DNA from: Phoronis australis
Taxonomy: Eukaryota; Phoronida; Phoronidae
Direction: 5' to 3'
Assembly: GCA_002633005.1 (NCBI GenBank)
Contig: NMRA01000082.1
Location: 224,576-288,575, forward strand
Length of the DNA stretch: 64,000 nucleotides
A program made the position numbers and the translations under genes. This document shows, piece by piece, positions 56,001 to 64,000 of the stretch. The stretch's first letter is position 1, and the number at the start of each line of letters is the position of its first letter. The notes beneath the pieces were generated by a model. That model was not told the DNA's origin. It ran no database searches and saw only the letters and a list, made by a program, of their open reading frames with translations.

Positions 56001-59000
56001 AAAGCATATGATGAAATGTGACGGGACTTCACGAAGATTGACCTTTGACTGCTAAGATCACCATCCTAATGGCCATAAGTATATAGGGGTGACCAAAAAA
56101 ATAAAAGAATAACATATGTTGGCTCCGCACCTTTGTGAGTGAAGATATTATGGCACACTAACACACGCAGTTATAGTGTTAGGTAGACCAGTATCTACAA
56201 GTTGACTTGTCACAGTATGTCATTATTTTCACCTTGTCTCATCTCAAGCAATAACACACTGTCAGTTCATTCGAAGCCCGCACATCAAATCTATCTTGAC
56301 CAAGGAACAAGTTGAGAACAAATTTTTAGCGGTAAATAGAACTTTGTTTCTTCGACGGAATGCAAGTTTGTAGCTGCTTATATCAATGCTGTACAAAACA
56401 GCGCCTGGCGAAAAGCACGTACTTCTGGCTGTAATAAATGATTCACTGCCTCTGCAAGATTTCATTCCTCCCAATTTTTCATAGATGACGAATTCTACAC
56501 AACGATGTTTGATCACCGCCAGGACTGGGAGAGAGAGGTGGAGCGTTGTGGTGGCGATCAACACTGGAGGTTGATGGACGCCAATAGACTGTATGATCTC
56601 AGTTTCAAGTGAGTGAGCCATGTAGTAGCCATGCTGCCGTTGTTCAATATTTGACAGGATTAAGGCCTACCTTGGCCTTGGGAAATAGAGAATCATGTAT
56701 TTGACACGATTAAGGCCTACCTTGGCCTTGGGAAATAGAGAATCATGTATTTGACAAGATTAAGGCCTACCTTGGCCTTGGGAAGTAGAGAATCATGTAT
56801 TTGACAGGATAAAGGCCGACCTTGGCCTTGGGAAATAGAGAGTCATGTATTTGACAGGATTAAGGCCTACCTTGGTCTTGAGAAATACAGAATCATGTAC
56901 TGAGAGACGACTTTAATTGATGGCAAACATTCCGACCTGGTCTGATAAGCCTTAGCAGGATTAGTTCCCGCCATAGATAGCTGTACAGTGGAGTTACCTT
57001 CACACCACTTTCTTGTATCTTATAAGAAACGTCTGTCACCAATTCAATTGGTTTGTCAGTAAATGATTCTTCATTTTCTCTATGTCATCGAGAGACAATG
57101 AAAAATAGATTCTCTAGAGTTCTTTGGTCTTTTCACCTACTCTTCTTTTGAAATCGCTTTGAAGGTTATGTAGGCTCTGCTTGATGAGTCTGTATTTAGC
57201 TAAATATCTTGAAGACAAGATTTTTTAACTCAGTAAAAGTATCTATAATTTTTGGCACTTTTTGGAAAAAAAAATGTAAATTTTCATAATTCATTCTATC
57301 AGCATCAAAAGATTTTTTTGAATTATTTCCTAATACCTCTTAACCCAACCCAGAGTTGTAAAAAACTAAGACTTCCAAATTTTTCTCGAAATATAAAGTC
57401 TGTATTTTTGAAAGGTAAATTTACATAGGGCTGTTCCAGCAAAATCTGTATGGGAGGGGGGGGAAGGCACTTTTATTTCATACCCACCGCCCGTATTTTT
57501 CATTTATTTCTCCAACCCATGACCCATAATTTTTTAATTATTTTTAATAGGTTAAAATATAAAATCCAACACTTGCAAACAAATTGCCTCCAGGAGGACC
57601 TGTTAAGAACTTAGATGACTGACAGACAAGAACTAGTTGTCTTGTCCAATATTGTCAAAAACTAAAGTAGCCTGTGAGCAATACTTTTGGCAGCCACCAG
57701 GTGTCTCTGTTCACCATGTGTCTATAATTTCAATGAACATTTTTTCATTTATAAGGATCTATGAATCTCAAACTGTCTCCACGAACTCTTCTATACTTCT
57801 ATGTCAAGTGAATATTGGAACTTGTTTATCTTACTCCTCATACTTTTTATTTAAAAATCATCAATTTTCTTATATGTGTTAACACCAGTTCAGTGTTGCA
57901 TAACTTTTCAATTCAATAGGACTGCAGACAAACAGTTGGCTCAAATCGAGTTGCCCATGACTTGATTAATGGCTTTGTGAACATATTGCACTCTGTTCAC
58001 TGGCAATATGGGCTTTTTTGTATTTGGATAAGTTAGGACAATTGCATTTATTTTTGAGTTTTTACGACTGAAGTAACCAACCTATCAACATTAACAGGTC
58101 AAAAAATACCACCTAATTTTAATGCATCACTTCTTACAGGAACGACCACCCATAATTTGAGTTTTTTTCTGAAGACCACCACCCATGAATTTTTATTTCT
58201 ACTGCCGTCCCCCCCCTCCCACACGGATTTTACTGGAACAGCCCATAGAAAGACATTGTTTTCAGAAAATAAATTGTAACACGAGTATTAGGGATTGTAC
58301 ACTATTTTATTCCCATGCATATGATATGCAGGACTATTTGCATTAAAATGTCATACTCCATATGTTTGATACATGAGGCCAAAGGCAAAAAGTATTAGTT
58401 AATTCTGACCGGTAACTGAGTCATTTTGAAACCTGCACTCACTGACTGATGAGATCAGGACCAACTTTGCTTTTTTGGCCTAACTTATAAACACTCGGGC
58501 CTTCCACAAAATGATGTCAGGCGGTGATTTGTTGTGATTTAAGTCGTGAAATCTTAAAGTCAGCTGCCTGTTAAGAAGCTTTGTGTATTCTTACACTTTA
58601 TGCTCATTGTACATATTATTAAGTCTCTTTATATTTCTGTAGGTCATTTGGACGTGACAACTTCCCTGAAATGAAAAATTCATAGTAAATTGCATGGCTA
58701 TGCTTCTTGGATCTTCTGTTTTTTATGTGCCCACAAAAAACTGTGGCCGCACGGAGTCAGCATTCCGTCTGTCTGTTCATCCCTCCGCCGTGACCTTCAC
58801 AGATCATCCCCAATTGTGGTGGCATTAGTCAATTTTTGGACAGATTTGATGACCGTGGCACCCTCTGTTGACTACTATATTTTTCCACAAGAAACTCACT
58901 GTCTGTCAATTTTCGGTGAATCTGAGACGTCTTATGAAACTTATACGTAAACTCCGCTAAAAGCACAGTGTTTGTGGTACTGTCATGGGCACATTTTAAT

Positions 59001-62000
59001 GCTTTGCGTTGCTTTTGTTTGATAATAAATGAATTGCACAATAATTCAGTGCAAAATCTGGACTCTCATGAATGTAATTCTTGGTTGGAATATTGTAGGT
59101 TACTTGTTCTATGCAGCTTCCTATACAAATTTCCTCATAATCATGACATGCTCACTGGGACTAGATTGTCCTTGCATGGATCATCAAGTCAGTCTTAGGC
59201 TATCTTTCAACAGGTTGAATGAATTGTTTTTCTTGTTATCTTGGTTAGTAAACACTTGATTTCTGCTGATCTGAGTAAAAATATTGTTGGGAATTACTGT
59301 TATTCCCCCCCCCCTGTAAATGGACTGGTGGTGTAATTCTATTAAAATTTTCTGAAATTTCGCTCACTCTCGGCACATTGTCATCTTGTTCTACTAATAT
59401 TCAGATTCTGTTATTGTACCAATTGACCTATCGCCAGGATTTTGAGTGATGGCTTAAGTGACCTAATCAGAACGCATCATTCTTGACACACCTTCGTTAC
59501 CAAGCCATCATTTTACCTGACAAACAGCACGTTGCCGGATAAAACTTAGTGTTTGTTTGTCGACATTCCGCAAGGGGACGGAGCTTGCGATAGATCAATG
59601 CAAAGGCAAAATGCGTGATTGATTTCACTATAAATGGATTTCTTTCGATGCCTTAAGTCGGCTCATTTACCAGGTTTATGGGGTCCGTTTTGGTCCCGTA
59701 TTTCTCTTATGAATACTGTTGCATGCCATTGCTGATTCAGCGCTTTACGCTAAATTCTCCAGGCGTTGCTATGGGATACGTGTATCGCAAATATATCTCA
59801 TTATACCTCCAAAGGATTTGTAAAGCTTACACATGTATTGAAGTGTTTTTATAAGAGATAACTCAAGAAAAGCATCTTTAATGGATAGAATGGTGCAATA
59901 GGTTTTCAAAGTTGTTTGCAGTTAGTTGATATACCGTATATGCGTGCATTTAAGCCCGTGTGTTTATACGTGAAGCTGTGCCTGTGTCTGGAATCAGGTA
60001 CTGGGTCCTTTGTGTGAGGCACTTTTAAGGGCAAATCCAAGGAGCAATTTTTTAAATTGACTAAGTGAAGTTTAGGTGGTGGACATTGTTGACATGTTTT
60101 CAATCAAAGTTCTGTTTTTTTTAAATGAAAAATACCAGGTATGGTTTATTGAAAGGACACTGGGTAAAGGCATCTTGGGCTTAAATATGCGCATATTGGG
60201 CCTAAATGCATACATATTCAGCAAGTTACTCCCATTTCAAATTAGCGCTGGGGGCGCGCATTTTGAACCTTGCCGTAATACTTCCCAGATTCAATCTCCG
60301 AAAGTGCTCAAAATACAGTCATGAAAATTCCTGTTAAAAGTGTCGTCATTCCACTGTGATTGCAAATCATGCTCCATTTTGATAAAAATATCTAACAACA
60401 CATCTGGAATCATTGAAGTTTTCACCTTTGGTTTTGTTTCAGCCTACCCAAATATTTCGTTGTACCAAAATCTATGATGAACGATGAACTGTCAAAGGCG
60501 AGAGGTGTGTTTGTGGAAAACAGGGTCCCTGTAAGTATGTGGTGCCCTTGCAGTCAGTTACAATCATTTTTATCAAATAATCAACTCAGATTCATAACAA
60601 TGACATATTTAAGGCATCCCTTTACTAGTTCTTCCAGCACACTGCAGATAAATAACCCTGTGAAGTCTTTTCACTCACCTTGCTGCAAATGTCTAAGTCA
60701 CTGTGCAGACAAGTTTCCAGACCCTAAGTTTTGGCAATTCATCTTCACTCAGACATGATTTGGCGTCTTGGGTAAACATTATACGTAGTGTGGACATTTC
60801 TGTGTACACTGCGATTTTGCAAAAATACTCCAGAACAGCGCTGTCCTTTCTGAGCGTGGTCATTTTCTTAATCTTTGCTCATTTCCTCCATAGACCTGGT
60901 GCCATACGCATGCTCCCTCTGGTGCCTCTTTGGTGAGGCTAGCTGCCCTAGAATCAAATGTTGCTAGTGAGATCAAGCAGCGTGAAGCAGAGTAAGTTAA
61001 TGTAAAATACAATATGTGTCGAAAGTATTTAGACAAAATGACGCGGAATTCCCCGTCATGACAACTGGGCAGAAGCCAATGTCATAATCTGAGTAGTCTC
61101 CTCTGATGGCTGTGAATGAATCAGAATAAATAGGACAGTTAGTGATAATGGTGGCTCAGTCATTCTGGAATAAGAGTTTTGCCGCCGCAATAGTCATTTT
61201 TTCTGTTTAGGGGATTATCATGACGAGCTAACGTTATTTTGTCTGATTACTTCTGTCTCATACTGTAACTTGTGCAAGTTAAACTGTACCTGAAAATAGC
61301 TGCGGACTTACTATTTTGCATCTTCATTTTCCAAGTCAACAAAATTGCAAGCCGCTGAGACAATCTAAAAAAATGTAAAGGGAAAGTTTTGCAGACCTTT
61401 GACTGAGTCTTTCACAAGGAAACACAGTCAAGAGTGTTATGGAACAAACATGGTAAAATTTTGTCATTTTCAACAAAGATTGTTCTTTTTCTCATTTTCC
61501 AAAGGCGTCTTACGTTGTTGTGAATGTCCATGATCTGTCATCACATTGTCTGGTGGGTGCTATAGTATAAAAGTATAAATTGGTCCTACTTTTGACTAAA
61601 AAGATGTAACAATAAAATTTCATTTGAATGGAACTTAGACACGATAAAACAATTATTGTTCAATACTCATTATCTTTTAGTAAAAAATGAGACCAAAAAA
61701 CCTAATCTCACTTTTCCATGTTTTGTCCTAAGTTAATGGGATTTTAGCCTGAGCAATTTTGATGAAAATATTTAAATGGTGTTGCGTACACATTGCTTGG
61801 AGAAGTGGAATCACTGTGTACTATAGTACTAGTTATAAATTTTGCCACCAATAAATCATGCAGTGTCGATATGCATTGATTCTTTTGCCTCTTTTCAGGA
61901 TTTTGAAACACATCCAACGCGCACACCCAAGCCCTGAAGCTGAACATGTCTGCGAGGTTGACCTGTCGCAAGAGTGCCCACTTCCCAAAGACCTGCAGGT

Positions 62001-62737
62001 CAACTTTGAAAAATTAAAAGATCTTTGCATGCCTGGTGAGTGCACCATGACACTTTGACATAATGTATTTTTGGGGTATTTTTACTATTTCTTCTTCAGC
62101 ACTTGATTGTGCATAACAGTGTCATCTGTCACCATTGTACTTTAATGGTGATGATGGCGATTAGGCCGACATTGAAATAGTTTTGTTTCCTTTTGCCCTA
62201 CCGTGCTTCTCCAAGGTGGATTAATGATCGGTTAAATATTTAATGGGGCATTTTACCATTGTTGATTTTGAATTCTTAACAGACGCCCTTTGAGACATAA
62301 AAACATTACCACACCGGTATGAGCTTGCATTGTTGCCACATGAGGTAACTCAAACTCTTTTTATTAATAAAGAATTAGCCAATAATCTTATTCTTAGGAG
62401 ACTTGTGACAATGACTAGTTATTCATTAAAGTTTTCACTTTTTATTAGTCTTTGAAGTCTGAGGCAGATTGCAGTTTTTGTAGCTTGAGTTACTAGAAAT
62501 TCTTGAACACGAGGTGCTTGTGATAATTTGTCCGACAACTTTTTGTACTTGAAGGAACATTACAAAAATGCCAGTCCACGGATAGTGCATGGCTGTCGGC
62601 TCTCGAGGCCACTCATTGGCTGGACGGTATTAGCAGTTGCCTGACTACAGCCAATCGGATCGTACAAGACATGACACAGCTGAAGAAAACAGTTGTGCTT
62701 CGAGGTGGGAGAATGTTTGTGCATCTCTTTTAGTCAA

Positions 62738-62794
<57 letters not shown>

Positions 62795-63516
62795 GTGTGT
62801 GTGTACGAGTGTGTGTCCGTGTGTGCGCGTATGCGTGTGTGTGTGTGTGTGNNNNNNNNNNNNNNNNNNNNNNNNNNNNNNNNNNNNNNNNNNNNNNNNN
62901 NNNNNNNNNNNNNNNNNNNNNNNNNNNNNNNNNNNNNNNNNNNNTGTGTGGGTGTGTGTGTGTTCAGAACTTGGGACACACATATATTTCAATGCTGAGT
63001 TGTGCTTTGCGTACAGGTTTTGCACTTGTATGAAAAACTATTCAAATTTTGACGTACTAATAGCTAAAACTTGGAAGTTTTCCATTCTACTGTGTCTGCC
63101 TTTTCCACATATTTCTATCTTTGTGTGTTTAATTTATCAACCATGCTTTCTCTGAATAGTTTGAATTTGCGCATTTTTGAGCTTCTGAAAGCACACACAG
63201 CCTAACTTTAAGTCGAACAAAAACAGTTATTTCTTATTTAAATTTTGTATTGTTCAAAGCTGCTGTCATTTTGAATTTTGAATTTATTTGTGCTTCAGGA
63301 AGATAAGTCTTAGAAGGGTTTTATGACTTTATGCCTTTTGTTTCAGAGTCTGGAAGTTGTGACATGTCGTGCGTCGTGTCCTCGCTAGTCCAGATTTGCC
63401 TGGATCCTTTCTTCCGCAGTTTCTCTGGATTCCAAAGTCTGATCCAGAAGGAGTTTGTCTCCATGGGATTTCACTTCCAGGACAGATGCGGACACTTGTT
63501 GAATCGGGAGGAACAG
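50007..63516 (+). CDS. Inactive myotubularin-related protein (MTMR10/11/12 clade), 5' part
   Basis: Members of this clade are catalytically dead PtdIns 3-phosphatase homologues that bind and regulate active myotubularins. Exons: 50007-50057 (or to 50090), 51182-51245, 52939-53078, 53889-53964, 54732-54811, 55298-55357, 55708-55801, 56485-56608, 60443-60530, 60894-60991, 61899-62035, 62555-62704, 63347-63516; more lie beyond the window. About 444-455 residues are visible. Order: KPVLLPGELL and VTNYKISF (PH-GRAM start), RRNLLLDEDDISLNCVDSVY, IYCKDFRIHRFSF, FAFEYNGE, LPKYFVVP, TWCHTHAPSGASLVRLAAL, then SSLVQICLDPFFRSFSGFQS and LIQKEFVSMGFHFQDRCGH. At the active-site loop the window reads RGESGSCDMS where active enzymes have HCSDGWDR; by alignment the Cys is Glu and the Arg is Met, so it cannot act as a phosphatase. 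The exon 1 donor is uncertain. Confidence 0.9.
50461..50610. mobile_element. Foldback MITE with CATGTAAAGGTTAAAA ends
   Basis: About 150 bp. The left arm CATGTAAAGGTTAAAATTGG is matched in inverse by CCACTTTTAACATG. Inner pairs include GGAGTAAAC/GTTTACTCC and a CTCAAAG/TTTGAAG region. Unrelated in sequence to the GAGAACCAGTT family. MTMR intron 1. Confidence 0.8.
50969..51040. mobile_element. Palindromic MITE, GAGAACCAGTT family, end-trimmed
   Basis: Inner arms GCGTTTTGAGAACCTGTTTT and AACTGGTTCTCAAAATGCG flank CTGAATAATGGGCG. The outer TCGGATATAACG ends are missing. MTMR intron 1. Confidence 0.82.
54368..54470. mobile_element. Palindromic MITE, GAGAACCAGTT family
   Basis: GGCTCCACATTTTGAGAACC with GGTTCTCAAAATGTGGGCC forms near-perfect inner arms around CCTGTTATTCAGTGGAG. 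MTMR intron 4. Confidence 0.9.
56648..56899. repeat. 50-bp minisatellite, 5 copies
   Basis: Units read TATTTGACAGGATTAAGGCC then TACCTTGGCCTTGGGAAATA and GAGAATCATG, with one to four changes each. It begins about 40 bp after the MTMR exon 8 donor. Confidence 0.95.
57428..58244. mobile_element. 817-bp non-autonomous DNA transposon with GGGCTGTTCCAG ends
   Basis: Inverted ends of over 40 bp: GGGCTGTTCCAGCAAAATCT on the left and GATTTTACTGGAACAGCCC on the right, each followed inward by a poly-G/poly-C tract and CCACC-rich stretches. Only ATA is shared by the immediate flanks, so the target-site duplication is unclear. The 81-codon ORF at 57637-57882 has no transposase motif. It lies in the 3.8-kb MTMR intron 8. 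Confidence 0.87.
62741..62963. repeat. (TG)n microsatellite with a 93-N assembly gap
   Basis: An interrupted TG dinucleotide tract runs into N at 62852-62944 and resumes as TG. It starts about 36 bp after the MTMR exon 12 donor. Apparent ORFs through it (up to 172 codons) are products of the repeat. Confidence 0.97.
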
Positions 63517-64000
63517 GTGATTTATAAATTTAAAACAGTCGTTTGAGTTCCTGATGTTATATTCCTTATCATGGCTTATTTCTTTGGTGTATGTAATAAA
63601 TATTTTTTGACTGTTGTATATAAAAGCAATTTTTGCATACAGCACATCAATTATTTTGTTTCGGAAACATTTATTTGCTAAAATAGGCATTTTTTCCTAG
63701 TTTCAGAGCTTCACTACCATACAAACCATGTTGAAAACAAAAGCTAAATTTCTTGATGTTAATTTTGACAATATTATATTTCCTTTTCTGCAAAATTGTC
63801 TCAAAACACAATCTCTTACACTTTTGTTGCAACTCATTGAATCAGTTTGCAATTTGAAATATGGCTACTGCCTTTCTGAATATCAGACTTTGAAACTCAA
63901 TTCAGTTTGGTCTGCAATGTCTGTGATATTGCTTAATGGAAGCACTAAATGAAAGCGAACTTGCTTAATTTATAGAAAATTGAAAAAATCAAACTTACAT

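Noticed and set aside
62637-63155. 172-codon ORF across the TG repeat and N gap
   Set aside because: It is the translation of a dinucleotide repeat and unknown bases; the real coding here is MTMR exon 12 ending at 62704.
63728-63952. 74-codon ORF after MTMR exon 13
   Set aside because: The next conserved MTMR residues are not found in it; no acceptor in the right phase. Possibly a retroelement fragment, but I saw no motif.

Overview
This is nuclear DNA from an animal, almost certainly an invertebrate. Coding exons are short (about 60 to 640 bp), bounded by GT-AG introns, and encode proteins colinear with human orthologues. Introns and spacers are AT-rich and packed with short non-autonomous transposons. 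Two gap runs (one N at 22159; 93 N at 62852-62944) and a duplicated 2.3 kb block point to a draft assembly of a highly polymorphic genome. A marine invertebrate such as an amphioxus, hemichordate or lophotrochozoan would fit, but I cannot assign a species.

Six conserved eukaryotic genes are present, on strictly alternating strands: AK6 (-, 684-4687, 3' exons off the left edge), PARP16 (+, 7673-15497), ARMC6 (-, 22994-27697, with its last three exons repeated at 20712-21887), VPS45 (+, 29150-38862), ZCCHC9 (-, 40704-45454) and an inactive myotubularin of the MTMR10/11/12 clade (+, from about 50007, running off the right edge after 63516). AK6/PARP16, ARMC6/VPS45 and ZCCHC9/MTMR are therefore divergent pairs; PARP16/ARMC6 and VPS45/ZCCHC9 are convergent. 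I reconstructed every exon boundary by hand, and all reading frames close. The genes serve separate cell functions: nucleotide kinase and ribosome assembly, ER mono-ADP-ribosylation, an armadillo protein, endosomal SNARE control, a nucleolar zinc-knuckle protein and a phosphoinositide pseudophosphatase. Nothing suggests that they form one pathway. The VPS45-MTMR neighbourhood recalls human 1q21.

The rest is repeats. The most striking is a family of roughly 100 bp imperfect palindromes with a TTTTGAGAACCAGTTT-like core, seen 11 times in introns and spacers. Others are a 5'-truncated LINE with a 16-bp target-site duplication (999-1608), two large terminal-inverted-repeat elements (11087-12265; 57428-58244), a CAGGGCCCT-ended element present twice, several foldback elements, tRNA-derived SINE heads, and minisatellites of 18, 31, 42, 50 and 55 bp.

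I found no CRISPR array, operon or prokaryotic system, and no convincing new protein-coding system. The items most worth following up are the palindrome family, a possible repeat-derived alternative first exon of AK6, and the ARMC6 duplication, which is probably an assembly artefact.
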